DNA of 64,000 bases from Pycnococcus provasolii (GCA_938743325.2 OW568865.1:868001-932000); one strand, 5' to 3'. Positions 8,001-18,019 are shown, counted from the first letter of the stretch. Numbers and translations: made by a program. The notes: generated by a model from the sequence alone, not told the origin.

Positions 8001-10985
8001 CGGTTCTGACAAACGACGCACCCTTTCGGGCAGCCTCTCAAGAGGGATCGGCTCCATCGACGCGATGAGCTTGATCCTCTTAACGAGGAGAAATTCTTTT
8101 GAAATTTCCACAAGCTCGGGAGACATTGCCGAAAGGCGATTGCTCGCCGCGGCGGCTCCGAAGGATGCCCACTCCGAGAAGGTGAGTTTAGACACGTCTT
8201 CGGGAAGCTCCTCAACACCAGATGATTTGAGGTATTGCAGCACATCCTCACCAAGCGCCTTAGCGAGGGCATCTTTGAGGTCCACGAGACTCGGGCTCTT
8301 TCTGACTTCAGGATCGAGCTTGTCCATGACACGCCCCCTCATGCTTGGCGAAAGCATCGATACGATCTTGGTTGAAACAATTTCGTCAACCTTCTCGGCG
8401 AGAACGTCTAATTTAATGTCCTTCGGCATCTCCGGCAAGTCGATGCCATAGGGTTCGAGCTCCGCCGCAATACGCTTGCGCACCACCTTGCCGCTGAGAA
8501 CAGCGAGGTGACCGAATGAGTACGTTTCAATATCATTCGGCACTTCCTCGCCTTGCTGCTTCAGGGCGAGGGCGGTGTACTTGCAGGCTTGACGTCGCAC
8601 CACCTCAGTGTAATCGCTTAATGTGATCACATTTATCGTCCTTCCTTTGCGTTCGCTTTGGTCCATTCGCTGTGCCAGCACTTCGCCGGCAAATGCAGCG
8701 GCGTCGACCACCATCTCGACGCCGATCGGCAGGACAGTTGAGACCATGATAAACGCCGGATTTCTCCTCATCGCAGGGCTGACGTCCATCTCGGAGGTGT
8801 CGACGACGTTGCGGAGCTCTGTCGAGAATTTTGCGAGCGTGAGCGATCCGTCACTAAAAGCCTCCTTTATGTCATCTAGTGAAGCAAATTTCTTCGAGAA
8901 GAGCTGGTTCATCTTCTGGAGTGCGCGCTTTTGACCCTGCAGATTCGTGCCGAACGCCGCCTCAAGATCCACGAGAAGGTCCTCGAAAATCTCCATCGGC
9001 TGCTCCTTCGGGAAGAGCGCGAGAAACTTGCCAAACTTCCGCCCCATTGACTCGACGATATACTTCAACTTCAAGACAGGATTTTTCGACTCCGCGTTCT
9101 CGTCAGGGGTGTCGTCATTTCCTACGTCAGTGATGCGCTTGACCACCGCCATGACGTTCTCGATCGGTGCGAGGATCAGCGACTGCATGTCCATTGCGAT
9201 GAGGCCCATGCCGACGCCAAGCACGATGACGATGGAGACTGTCAGGTACATGGATCCACGCGACTCATTGAACACAAACTCTCGATTGTCGAAGATGGCA
9301 GACATCTTGCAGCTTTGGGCCGTTTGTGACTTGATCGCCTCACCAAGAATTTCGGAGCAAGGGCCACCATATTGCATCTCAGACTCGCGGATGTTTTTAT
9401 AGGCAGAGCCATCATCGTAGAACTCATCCTTGACGTACGGTGCACTCGTGTAGTCTCCATGCGTAATTGTGCTGTTCAGCTGCGGCACGAGCTTCCCCGC
9501 AATCTTCAGGTACAGCAACTTCTCGCCCGGATTGTGCCCCGAGCCGGCATCTCCCTTCTCATAGCCTGCAGCGAACACTCGAAGCGCCGCGACGAAGTGA
9601 GGATCCTCGAAGTTCTCGCCAGCTGCGTAGTACGTTTGGTTGAGCGTCTCAAGTCCCATCTGCTTCTGCGTCGCCTCGGGCACACCAAAGATGTATGTGT
9701 TGATGACCAGAAGCAACATCATCATGACGATAATCTTGCCCGTGAACAGCTCGAGAAGCACTCCACCGATCTTCGACGGCGCAATCACTTGCTCGCCCGG
9801 ACTTTCAGCATAAAGCGCCTCGTCCTGCAGTGCATCGTCGCTCGTCGGGTCGAACGCACCCTCGAGGCGCTGCATCTGCTGCGCGAAGGAGATGGATTTG
9901 CGCGGATTGTGGTTTGCGCCGTCAGCGCCATCCTTCGCCTTGTCTTTATCATCTTCCTCTTCCTTCTTGGGAAAGAGCGAGGCAACTGCCTCGCCGACTA
10001 TGATTGCCTTCTCCACCACCCAGCCGATGAGCTTGGGCAACTTCACGGTACGTCCCGCACGCGATCCGGCACGTGCCGCGCGTCCTGCACGCGCGATCGT
10101 TCCCGTCCCACCGGCATCAGCGAGCCCGGATGCCATCGCTTCGGCGACGAATGTCACGCTGGGCAGAAGCGCGACGCATGCAATGACGTCCATGTAGAAC
10201 ATGATACTCCCGATGTAGCGAAATCCCTTCGCGATGGACGTGAGCAGAATTTCGAGGAACAGAATGACGATGCAGATGAGCGTCGCTATGTCCACCGCGT
10301 CGTCGTCGCTCTTCTTGGCGTAGATGATGGCGAGGTCCGTTCCAAAGAGCGCGTAAAGCGTCGCAATACTGGTCAGTATTTGGAATGGTTGGCTGTACAG
10401 GATAAGCGGCGCGATGGTGTAGTCATCGTCGAGAATGACGATCGTATGCTTGACGCGATCCTCCGGCTTGATTTTGTTCGCCACGTCTTTCCCGTCAAAG
10501 TCCTGCATCACTCCACCGTCGACGCGCACCACCTCGACGTAGAACTGCTTTGTCCTCTCCATGGCATCGTCGTCGATGATGAGTATCTCGAGCGTCTTTT
10601 CCACCTCCTCCTTCTCGAATACGACGCGTCCAGCGCGCGCTTCGTAGTCGCTCGGGTTTCTTGCAGTGCCGTCTCTGGTTCTCCAGTGAACGACGGAACG
10701 TCCCGAGCCTGCGGTTCTCCTGATGGCGACCACGGCCGTTCCGCAGTTTTCGCGCACCTTCTGCTTTTGCGTCGAGAACGCAAACCGATTCTCGATGCTG
10801 ACGGAACCTGTTACGGCACCGTGCGCCGCGTTCGCTTGGTCCTGCCCGAACGTCACGAGATCGTTGGCGCCGTCGGATAACCGCGCCGCCTGCGCTTGCG
10901 CGCCTGCGAGAAGCGACGCGCGCATGTTCGAGTACACGCCTTGTGCTGTTTCTGCCGTCGTCTCTGTATTGCCTTGTTGTGCCAT
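5079..10985 (-). CDS. Giant Calx-beta, voltage-sensor-like membrane protein with long helical repeat region
   Basis: A 1968-residue protein from the ATG at 10985; the frame extends further upstream but has no earlier ATG. Residues about 62-187 form a Calx-beta domain (VSIENRFAF...VVHWRTRDGTA...ILDDD), a Ca2+-binding fold known from Na/Ca exchangers and integrin beta-4. Hydrophobic helices follow at about 200-222, 232-252 and 258-283, then an arginine-rich helix at 295-318 with a basic residue every three to four positions, as in an S4 voltage sensor. Further spans at about 415-435 and 577-600 flank a 140-residue, probably exposed loop. After the last span comes a HAMP-like linker. Residues about 800-1800 are helical repeats built on LP-s-e-L-...-LGY/IGY, and residues about 1850-1930 are copies of a 16-residue EPEPAAAEEVAGEAAP unit. 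No cyclase, kinase or recognised channel pore is seen. A membrane sensor is plausible but is inference. Confidence 0.75.
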   Translation of the reverse strand: MAQQGNTETTAETAQGVYSNMRASLLAGAQAQAARLSDGANDLVTFGQDQANAAHGAVTGSVSIENRFAFSTQKQKVRENCGTAVVAIRRTAGSGRSVVHWRTRDGTARNPSDYEARAGRVVFEKEEVEKTLEILIIDDDAMERTKQFYVEVVRVDGGVMQDFDGKDVANKIKPEDRVKHTIVILDDDYTIAPLILYSQPFQILTSIATLYALFGTDLAIIYAKKSDDDAVDIATLICIVILFLEILLTSIAKGFRYIGSIMFYMDVIACVALLPSVTFVAEAMASGLADAGGTGTIARAGRAARAGSRAGRTVKLPKLIGWVVEKAIIVGEAVASLFPKKEEEDDKDKAKDGADGANHNPRKSISFAQQMQRLEGAFDPTSDDALQDEALYAESPGEQVIAPSKIGGVLLELFTGKIIVMMMLLLVINTYIFGVPEATQKQMGLETLNQTYYAAGENFEDPHFVAALRVFAAGYEKGDAGSGHNPGEKLLYLKIAGKLVPQLNSTITHGDYTSAPYVKDEFYDDGSAYKNIRESEMQYGGPCSEILGEAIKSQTAQSCKMSAIFDNREFVFNESRGSMYLTVSIVIVLGVGMGLIAMDMQSLILAPIENVMAVVKRITDVGNDDTPDENAESKNPVLKLKYIVESMGRKFGKFLALFPKEQPMEIFEDLLVDLEAAFGTNLQGQKRALQKMNQLFSKKFASLDDIKEAFSDGSLTLAKFSTELRNVVDTSEMDVSPAMRRNPAFIMVSTVLPIGVEMVVDAAAFAGEVLAQRMDQSERKGRTINVITLSDYTEVVRRQACKYTALALKQQGEEVPNDIETYSFGHLAVLSGKVVRKRIAAELEPYGIDLPEMPKDIKLDVLAEKVDEIVSTKIVSMLSPSMRGRVMDKLDPEVRKSPSLVDLKDALAKALGEDVLQYLKSSGVEELPEDVSKLTFSEWASFGAAAASNRLSAMSPELVEISKEFLLVKRIKLIASMEPIPLERLPERVRRLSEPESLVAHLQKVGYPDLFAFLPDDVETTFPSIEQVRDAPRQSCASIAVVLNNAQYDNILQNVLIEQIKKITPRLKELKENGAAMLDSRGKLARQDILDFLNKIGYSDIRAGLPEELANQLPAPETLELMTGEELQQKVLLTLRTPLGKLQAAAMSVPIDTLELSSRFAQLKIPNSMSQYLTPNLGVDYLLSHLKIQGATLLATMGKDVPADYDSMEHLQAMKYVAGEMVSYVRAKTGMGGGFSALPAERPASLLSAKSLVTRARASSAALQAAAMNQVQSAMTGRLGELVKKSNIPFISSLEPAKMLEVMREMMAIAVPGGDGATGGTSESIMQKARDIAEMAKSMASKLPQPSELASMDKEALLAKLKELNFEKLRSMLPSSIELPSLESLKSMSKEDVLAQVEKLKSIDYAAIAKAGMDSMKEKANRLLQVISKIMPGSLTNLLASLPSAENLRTMSPDDVKSLLDRLGYESILAMLPDVTMPTTAEVLAAPEKLAEAFESLRASGKLQELIKSYGWTVPSAADMMKKLTSGGLDISALKAKVDAMMQSDLATKSKEQLAAMLEKMNYPQLVASLKSVVPLPDVSTLSADPAKIKELLGRLPLGPLEKLQAAMPKDIAGMMSKLPSLAELRTLSGERVQELLDKIGYPDRIKEYASMVSLPSLEEIKASPGKLATLLPSIAAVSAMSGSMGDLKARAMEMAEKLKAKMPEVASLATSDNPFAAFLRDISANPTALREKMTELLAKVQEFIEKQSPAAMAKMTEMRANMPGAVSALRQRAESMRGRVTASMPSAPFIPSGPDSPLRPPGLVRDDEPTSDVVPEAVKVPDAAEPASLPTEPEPAAAEEVAGEPEPVAAEEVAGEAAPEPEPAAAEEVAGEAAPEPEPAAAEEVAGEAAPEPEPAAAEEVAGEAAPEPEPAAAEAEAAPTEEAAATPPPAEPTAAEPLLAADEPATSPAEVAVDAPTPRDGAPGDA
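5265..5475. repeat. 48-bp coding minisatellite
   Basis: About four and a half tandem copies of a 48-bp unit encode the 16-residue Pro/Ala/Glu repeat near the C-terminus of the Calx-beta protein. Adjacent units are almost identical, so copy number is probably variable between strains. Confidence 0.8.
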
Positions 10986-12660
10986 GTCGCTCGCTGGTGT
11001 GTTTGTGCTACGAAGTAGAAACGGCACGGCGCTTGAGCAGGAGGAAGTCCAGCGGTTGTGCAAGAGGCTGAACTGGGCGCTTGTAAAGACGTAAGCTTAC
11101 GAAAAGGCCAGCTGGTCAACCCACCAAACACAAACGCGCTGTGCACACCAACCAAACGCCTATAGACACTCTCTCTATAAGTGACAGGCGTACTTAACGC
11201 GTACTTAGATAGGCACCTTACCTTATATAAGGCCACGGCTTATGCTCCCGGGATACGCTGAGCTTACAGAGCGAAAGTCGCCGGCCAAGACCCGATTGAG
11301 CGATGGCACCCGTTAAGGCAGGTCGGTAAGGCGGGCCGCGAAGGAGGCTCACGGGCAACGGGGGAGGCTCACCGCTCACGACGACGCTGAGAAACGTTGC
11401 TTTGAGGTTGCTACCTTAGCTGTACGGTGCTTCTTCGACAAACTGTTGGCAAACAACACCAGGCAACACGGACGAGTACTCGGACGCGAAACCCTATTCC
11501 CACTTCCCACTTCACGGAGGTGTGAGGGTTACTTACCTTTAGGCGCGCCGTTTACGAGTACTGTACGCGGGACGCGGACTGCTCCCCTCCCTTTCCTGCT
11601 GTCCTGTCCTTTCAGCAGGGGCACGGCGATCATGGGCAGTTAAACTCGTGCTTTTACGTCGGACTGTCGGAACGAAGGCAAAGCTTGAGCACGTGAGACG
11701 AGGAGAATGGTTCACGTGATGGCGAGAAAACCAAAAAAAAAGGCCGAGAAGTGCGCGTAACTTTAGGACCTGGGACGTATCCCCTCGGGTACCTTGAAGC
11801 ATGGCTTCAGGCAAGCTGGCAAGCTGCTCAAGTGCTCCCGTCTTGGACTATCATACCAAATATCGTCGACGGATGGCAGGATTGATATTTTTCTGTCCAT
11901 GCGGTGGAAAAGAGACGAGGCGAGGTTTTCCCGTCAAGATTGGAAAACCTTGTAAAAATTCACGAGGAAACCAGGAAAAAAAGACTTCTCCGCCAATTGG
12001 GAAGAGGCGTTTATACCACTCCATGACAAATACTAGGCGTGTGTAACTATGTACCTTAATACGGCACCGCACATACAGAAACTAAGGTAGAGAACTATGC
12101 TCGTGCGCGTGGCCTAACCTTATTTAAAAACTAAAAAGCATGTTCATGCTCCTCCTAGTTTTTGTAAGTAATTTCTGTTTTTTTTTAAAATTAAAAAAAA
12201 GCTAAACATTGAGCCATGTGCAAGGTCCGGTCCTGCAAGGAGTGCAGGAGTGCAGGGGTCACGTTCCTTCCTCCTCAAGGTCATCCGTGTGCAGAAACTC
12301 TACGATAACTGCGTTAATGCCCTGACAAGTGACTCTAACTCCAACCTCACCGTGAAAAGAAGCAGCAGGTCCTGAAGGCCTTCATCATGAATGGGAGGAA
12401 TTCCCGCGTGCGTGCTCCGGAAAAGTTATCTTCAACTTCAACCGAAAAGGCCGGAAGGGAAGGGAAGGGGAGGGAGGCCGGAGGGAGGCCGGAGGGGAGG
12501 GGGGAAGGCCCATCTTCGTCTAACCGAAAGTTCACGCGGCGGCGAGGCTCGTCATTTTTCTATTTCGATTTCGATTTCTTCATCCCACCTGCTCTCTGCT
12601 GTGGGTTCGGATTAGATTAAGTCTGCGTGTCTCTGGATTGTCTTGGAGGAGTCTTGAGTC
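10986..12660. other. Gene-free interval between divergent genes
   Basis: About 1.7 kb lies between the start of the Calx-beta gene (-) and the dikinase-like gene (+), so it should hold both promoters. I see no credible coding frame or RNA gene. A perfect 12-bp palindrome CCTTATATAAGG at 11221-11232 includes a TATA-like core about 240 bp upstream of the Calx-beta ATG. The middle part, around 12120-12210, is AT-rich with long T and A runs. From 12440 to 12510 there is a purine-rich GGAGG tract. Confidence 0.6.
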
Positions 12661-15600
12661 ATGTCGCTCTTGTCTCGCCCTGCTGGTGGTGGTGGTATCG
12701 GGGGTGGTGCATCTATCGGGGGTGCATCTATCGGGGGTGCATCGCACATATATAACCTTCATGTCAATGGTCATGTCAAGCACTCGTCTGGGCATCGTGG
12801 TGGTGGTCATGGTCGTCGTCATCCTCATCCTCATCCTCGGCATGTTTCGGGCGCGCACCCAGGGCCAGGGCATGTTTCCTCGCGGGTTCGAATCACGTCA
12901 GCAGCGGCGGCTTCTCACCACGATTCTCACTCTCATAATGGTGGCAAGAAATCAACTGGTGGGGGGGCGTCATCATCATCAACGAACGGGAAAAATAAAC
13001 AAACGAAAGGGGGTGTGCCTCGCGCAGCGACGTTCCATGCCGCCGCGCCACACCAGGACGCGTCCGCGGGCGCGCCGTCGACGATGATCGGTGTGCGCGT
13101 CTCGCACTTTGAGCTCAATAACGCACACGTCGCCGTCGTCGTCGGAAGCGTGCCCTCACAAGTGCCCAAAATCACAGTCGAGTACCACGGCAACTACGCG
13201 CCTTCTGCGCCCATCCAGTGCCAGGTGGGGTTCGCCAAGGCGGCGGGAGACGTCCAGTGGAGAGACGGATTCGTCACGCTGCGCAACGACGGAACGGCCA
13301 CCTTCCTCATGCCGCACGCACCGCAGGACGCTGCCACGCTTGTCGTGCGCGTGCGCGAGACTCCGGCGGCTTTCGAGGACGCGCCGTGGTCCACGAACAT
13401 GCACGTCGCGTGGGAATGGGTCGCGCAGGAGTCGCGCGGGCCGCTCGCGTCGAGCGACATGCTTGCATACCTCCCATCGCTCACGTCCAACGACGTCACG
13501 GAGGCGTCGTGGGACGACGTCGCCGAGGAGGAGAGGTTGCCACCTCCCCCGCCCCCGCCACCAACGCCCGCGCCGCCCGCCGCCACGCCGCCCGCCGCCA
13601 CGCCGCCGCCTGCTCAAACGGCAGCGGAGCCGCAGCTGCCGGAACTGCTCGTCGCCGTCGCCGCGCACGAGCTGTGGGTTGCCGAGGGACAGCCATCTCT
13701 ATCCAACCCTGGTCAGGCGGAGGAGTTCCGTAGCCGTGCGGAAGCCGCGCTGCGTGCCGAGGTGAAGGAACTCGGTAGTTGGGAGCCTCTCGCACGTGGA
13801 CTGGGTATCCCGCAAGAGGCTTTGAGGCAATCACCCTTCGTCGCCAAGCCACAGCAAGCGCTCAGCTCATACGACAGCTTGCCGGATCTCATGTCGTCGT
13901 CGTCGCCGGCGGCGGCAGCACCGCCCTCGCAGCCATCGTCGCCACCGCTGCTGAGCAAGCCTTTGGACACCATCAAAGACCTTGTCAACTCCATCACCTC
14001 TAATGGAACAGCCGTGAACGAAAAGCCGTCGCAGTCGTACGACTGGAACAACACGAACGTCGCTCACGCGGAAACGACGTACCCAACGCCTGCATTCAAC
14101 GACTATAATTGGCGGTCGGAGCTTCGCGTGGACGAGGATGTGATGTCTTCCACGTCGAATGCGATGGACCCGAAGGAAGCGGGAGCTTCCATGCGCGCCG
14201 CGCTGCTGCAATCCCTTGGCGACGGCGTGCAGCCTACTCCGTCGGCATCGGCGGACAGCGCGATTGGCACATTGACCATGGATCCGTTTACGAACGACAT
14301 ATTCGCAGCTAGCGTGGAGCACGTTACGATGTCGGATGGCGCCGCGGCTGCTTTGATCACGGCCGCCGTCTCGCACCCCCGCGGGATCACGACTTGGGCC
14401 TCCGACGGACATTCCCCGCTCTCCGTGCGATGGAGCGTCGCATCGAACGAGGGCGGCGGCCAACTGCGCGGTCGCAACCCACCGCCTGGATGGCACACGA
14501 TGCCTGCCGCAAGCTCCGACGTGGGCCATGACGGGCAGTGGGAGACGCGCATGGATTACCAGGGTGACAACGCATCGGCGGCATGCGTGCTCGTTCCAGT
14601 GACCACGAATGAGAACTGTGTGCTTCTTCAACTGCGCCACGGCGACCAGGGCGTGTCAATCGCCGTTGATGCCAACGGTGGAAACCTTGTTGCACTTCCA
14701 GGCGACCATACGGGCGCGCCTGGGCTTTACCTCACCGTGCCCACGACGGCAATGCCGACGGCCCCAGCGCCGGCGCCGCAGCAGCATCAGCACGCGCACT
14801 CGTCGGGAAGAAATGAGCACAAAGAGAAGAAGGAGAAGCGCCGTTCAGGACGTAAGGATGACCCACCTGGTGCGAGGCGCGAAACGCCGCTTCCGTCGAT
14901 CGATCCGTCCGGTCCCATCTCGGAACCGCACTCCTTCGTGCTGAGCGAGGTGCCCTCGATGTCCAACGCGCCTAAGGTGCACCACTTCCAAGCTCACGAC
15001 GTGTTCCAGAATCACTCCGTCGTCACCAACGACATCGGCGCTCTCAGCCGCGGTGCCGCAACTGCGCATGCTGGCGGTGTGGATGGGGATTTCGTGCACG
15101 GCACGCTCGGCGGGCAGGAGGGCAACGCCTCGCGAAGCTTGATGCATCGCTACAACATCTACGGCGACGCCGCGGAAGGGATTTTGGGAAACGGTTCCGC
15201 TTCACAGATGGCTGCATTGTACGCCTCCATGCGCTTCTTCGCGCAGCGACAGCTGACGTGGAACGACAACTACAACGTCAAACCGCGCGAGATCTCCACT
15301 GCCCAGAACGGGCTGATCGCGCGCCTCGTGCGAATGGCATGCGGCGAAGGTGCCGGGGATCTGCGCTCATACGCACGTCTGATGATGCGCTCGTTGGGAC
15401 GTGGCGCGAGCAACGACGCCGGGCAACGCATTCGCGACGAGATTCTCGACGTGCAGAAGCGTAGCGGTGCTAAGGGCGGCATGATGGAGCAGTGGCACCA
15501 GAAGCTGCACAACAACAGCTGTCCCGATGACGTCGTGATCTGCGGTGCGCTGCTGGCGATGCTGGAGTCCGCGGAGCGGCGCATGCAAGCGTCGTCGTCC

Positions 15601-16614
15601 GTGTCTGGCACGGACGACGAGGATCTGGCATGCTACTACGCACATCTGGAGAAGAACGGCCTGACGCTGCAGCGCATGGAGTCGTACGATCGTGGCATCA
15701 ATGACCAGCCGCGCTTCAGCCGCCAGCAGGTTATCGAATCGCCGTTAGTGGATGACCTGAAGGCGTACATGATCACGCTGCGTAACGTGCACGACGGCCG
15801 TGACATGCTTTCGTGCGCGATGCACATCTTCGGGTACGAGCAGGATTCGTGCAAGGGCCGTGGGGTGCGCCACGACGGCGTGCCTGGGCTGAAGGAAGAC
15901 ACGGGCTTTTACCTGGATCTGTGCACGGCGCTTGCGCCCACACTTCTCAAGGATGACACGTCGAGGCAGCTATTCGCTTCAGGCGCGTCGTTGTCGTATC
16001 CCGGCAGCCTGCACGGCGATGTTCGTGTGCACTACGCAGCGCTGGTGGCATGCACAGGTTTGCGCCGACGCCTTGTAGGACATATTGAGAATGGCGGGTT
16101 GAACGAGAACGAGCGCAAGGATGCCATTTACATGGACCTATCCCTCGAGGGACATGTGCGCAGTCTCGTCGAGTCCACGTTTCTGCCTCGTGTGAGCAAT
16201 CAGCCTGACAGCGTGTGCAACGAGGAAATTCTCGGTGTGCCTCTGATGGTTCTCGAAAACCTCATTATGAGCGAAGGTGGTGGCATCGGCGTTTCCGCCG
16301 GCGACCTTGCCCGCGTGTACGAGAGGCTCGCGAATTCGCGCGAGGGTGTGATTTCGGGTGGAAGTCCGCACCCGTACGTGGAGGCTGTGAAATGCGTCGA
16401 CGAGGCGAATCACCTGCTAGGTGAGATGAGCGCGAATCTGTACGGCAGTCTGCAGCCGAGTGCCAATGCCGTGGCGGAGGCGTACGGCGTGAGCGGCGAT
16501 GTTGTAAGCCGCGTCTCCGAGGATGCGTCGAGGATGGGCTTGCCACCCGCGCTTGGTCAGTATCTGACATCGATGAAGGGTGTACTTAAGAAGAGAGCTC
16601 AAAGCTTGGCGTAA
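12661..16614 (+). CDS. Alpha-glucan water dikinase-like protein lacking the catalytic C-terminal half
   Basis: A 1317-residue single-exon protein related to glucan water dikinase (GWD), which phosphorylates starch to start its breakdown. The first 120 residues are Gly/His/Ser-rich and of low complexity. Residues about 145-260 look like a beta-sandwich, then come Pro/Ala-rich linkers. Residues about 570-680 resemble the CBM45-type starch-binding region (VRWSV...PPPGW). The GWD-specific helical region starts near 825 and includes MMEQWHQKLHNNSCPDDVVI at about 940, almost the plant GWD block. The alignment continues through YVEAVKCVDEANHLLGEM and ends at LGQYLTSMKGVLKKRA. In plant GWD this point lies just before the phosphohistidine domain, and both that domain and the ATP-binding domain are absent here. 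Only about 310 bp separate the stop from the next gene, so they are not in a further exon. It probably binds starch without dikinase activity. Confidence 0.85.
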   Translation: MSLLSRPAGGGGIGGGASIGGASIGGASHIYNLHVNGHVKHSSGHRGGGHGRRHPHPHPRHVSGAHPGPGHVSSRVRITSAAAASHHDSHSHNGGKKSTGGGASSSSTNGKNKQTKGGVPRAATFHAAAPHQDASAGAPSTMIGVRVSHFELNNAHVAVVVGSVPSQVPKITVEYHGNYAPSAPIQCQVGFAKAAGDVQWRDGFVTLRNDGTATFLMPHAPQDAATLVVRVRETPAAFEDAPWSTNMHVAWEWVAQESRGPLASSDMLAYLPSLTSNDVTEASWDDVAEEERLPPPPPPPPTPAPPAATPPAATPPPAQTAAEPQLPELLVAVAAHELWVAEGQPSLSNPGQAEEFRSRAEAALRAEVKELGSWEPLARGLGIPQEALRQSPFVAKPQQALSSYDSLPDLMSSSSPAAAAPPSQPSSPPLLSKPLDTIKDLVNSITSNGTAVNEKPSQSYDWNNTNVAHAETTYPTPAFNDYNWRSELRVDEDVMSSTSNAMDPKEAGASMRAALLQSLGDGVQPTPSASADSAIGTLTMDPFTNDIFAASVEHVTMSDGAAAALITAAVSHPRGITTWASDGHSPLSVRWSVASNEGGGQLRGRNPPPGWHTMPAASSDVGHDGQWETRMDYQGDNASAACVLVPVTTNENCVLLQLRHGDQGVSIAVDANGGNLVALPGDHTGAPGLYLTVPTTAMPTAPAPAPQQHQHAHSSGRNEHKEKKEKRRSGRKDDPPGARRETPLPSIDPSGPISEPHSFVLSEVPSMSNAPKVHHFQAHDVFQNHSVVTNDIGALSRGAATAHAGGVDGDFVHGTLGGQEGNASRSLMHRYNIYGDAAEGILGNGSASQMAALYASMRFFAQRQLTWNDNYNVKPREISTAQNGLIARLVRMACGEGAGDLRSYARLMMRSLGRGASNDAGQRIRDEILDVQKRSGAKGGMMEQWHQKLHNNSCPDDVVICGALLAMLESAERRMQASSSVSGTDDEDLACYYAHLEKNGLTLQRMESYDRGINDQPRFSRQQVIESPLVDDLKAYMITLRNVHDGRDMLSCAMHIFGYEQDSCKGRGVRHDGVPGLKEDTGFYLDLCTALAPTLLKDDTSRQLFASGASLSYPGSLHGDVRVHYAALVACTGLRRRLVGHIENGGLNENERKDAIYMDLSLEGHVRSLVESTFLPRVSNQPDSVCNEEILGVPLMVLENLIMSEGGGIGVSAGDLARVYERLANSREGVISGGSPHPYVEAVKCVDEANHLLGEMSANLYGSLQPSANAVAEAYGVSGDVVSRVSEDASRMGLPPALGQYLTSMKGVLKKRAQSLA

Positions 16615-16923
16615 AGCATGCACTGCTGTGCGTCTACATATTGACGATTTGGTGAGTTTTTTTTTCAATTTGTTGTTTTGTTTGGATGATGATGATGAAT
16701 GAAGTTGTGTGTTTTGTAAAGAGAAGTACGACTTTTGGATATGTTATAAAGCTGTGGAACCAAAGCAGAGAGAACTTTCGTTACAAGCACTTTAGTTGTC
16801 GTCCCCAAAAACAAATAGCCCAACCACACAGTATAATCTATCCATAGTTCTGTTATTTTTTTTTCTTGCTGTATTTTTGTGTGGTTTATCTTAACTATGC
16901 ACTCCCGCGAGCTCAAGGTTTAC

Positions 16924-17853
16924 TTAAGACAGCTGTCCGCAGTCGGCGACGACGACAGGCTTGGCCGTCTTTCCGCTCGACGATCCAACACCCTCAACCT
17001 TCTTCACGACGTCCATGCCGCCGGTGACGGAGCCGAAGACGCAGTGCTTTCCGTCGAGCCACGGCGTGGGGACGGTGCAGAGGAAGAACTGGCTTCCGTT
17101 GGTGTTGGGTCCGGCGTTGGCCATGGAGAGGATTCCCGGTCCCGTGTGCTTCAGCGTGAAGTTCTCGTCCGGGAACTTGGCGCCGTAGATGGACTCTCCA
17201 CCGGTACCGTTTCCGGCGGTGAAGTCACCTCCCTGGCACATGAAGTCTGTGATGACGCGGTGGAAGCTGGATCCCTTGAAGTGCAGCGGCTTTCCCGACT
17301 TGCCGACGCCCTTCTCTCCCGTGCAGAGCGCGCGGAAGTTCTCCGCCGTCTTGGGAGTGACGTCGGCGCGGAGCGTCATTTCGATGCGTCCCGCGGGCGC
17401 GCCGCCGATGGTGATGTCGAAGAAAACAACAGGGTTCGCCTAGTAAGTAAAAACAGTTGTTGTATATTATATGTAGTGTGTGTGTATGGTATATATATAT
17501 CAAGTGAGTATGAGTGCGAAAACAAGACCAAGATCAAAAGCCCACACTCCCCCCATTCGCAAAAAAAATGGGCAGCCCAACCCTTTGATCACACACATGC
17601 ACACACACATGCACATGCGCATAGATCAAAACCAAGAAATGGCAAGATGACGAAGATCACCCTCTGGAAAGTCAACGTATCATACGCCGATCATACGCCA
17701 ACAAGCCAAGCCACACGAAATCAACGAATACAACAAGCACCAACACCAACAACGCCGCTAATAATAATCACACGATACAACAGGTCGCCATAGTTCCATG
17801 ATCATGATCATGATCCCCACACACATGGGAGCCATGTTCTGAAAACGCACCAT
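16924..17853 (-). CDS. Cyclophilin-type peptidyl-prolyl cis-trans isomerase (two exons, first exon tentative)
   Basis: The main exon, 16924-17439, encodes about 171 residues of a classical single-domain cyclophilin: [13 protein letters not shown], then [38 protein letters not shown] and [11 protein letters not shown]. The active-site residues of cyclophilin A are present (R in FHRV, F and Q in FMCQGGDF, W in TPWLDGKH). The protein catalyses proline isomerisation in folding and signalling. No targeting signal is seen, so it is probably cytosolic. The exon opens after a splice acceptor (TTACTAG before GCGAAC), so a short first exon is needed. A candidate is the ATG at 17853, directly followed by GTGCGT; joined, it gives the standard start MANPVVFF. 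That donor is tentative and other ATGs in the interval are possible. Confidence 0.85.
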
Positions 17854-17913
17854 GATGATAAAGTGTTGTGTGGGAATAGAAATGACAAGACTTGAGTGGC
17901 AGAAAGTCAACTG

Positions 17914-17990
17914 AGGTGCTTTTAGGGTTTCGTCCCTGGAAAATATCCAACCGGGGTGCTTTTAGAATTTAGGGTTTCGTCCCTGGAAAC
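17914..17990. repeat. Short direct repeat pair
   Basis: A phrase containing GGTGCTTTTAG and GGGTTTCGTCCCTGGAAA occurs at about 17914-17942 and again at about 17957-17990, with a small insertion in the second copy. It lies just before the large inverted repeat. Confidence 0.6.
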
Positions 17991-18019
17991 TATCCCGGGA
18001 AGGCGGCGGCCTCTTGAAC

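Noticed and set aside
9372-10880. 502-codon open frame on the + strand
   Set aside because: Antisense to the N-terminal, domain-bearing part of the Calx-beta gene; no recognisable domain of its own, and Val/Asp/Arg-biased as expected of a shadow frame.
12881-12895. GGGTTCGAATC, like a tRNA T-arm or B box
   Set aside because: No acceptor stem, D-arm or anticodon arm at the right spacing; it lies inside coding sequence of the dikinase-like gene.
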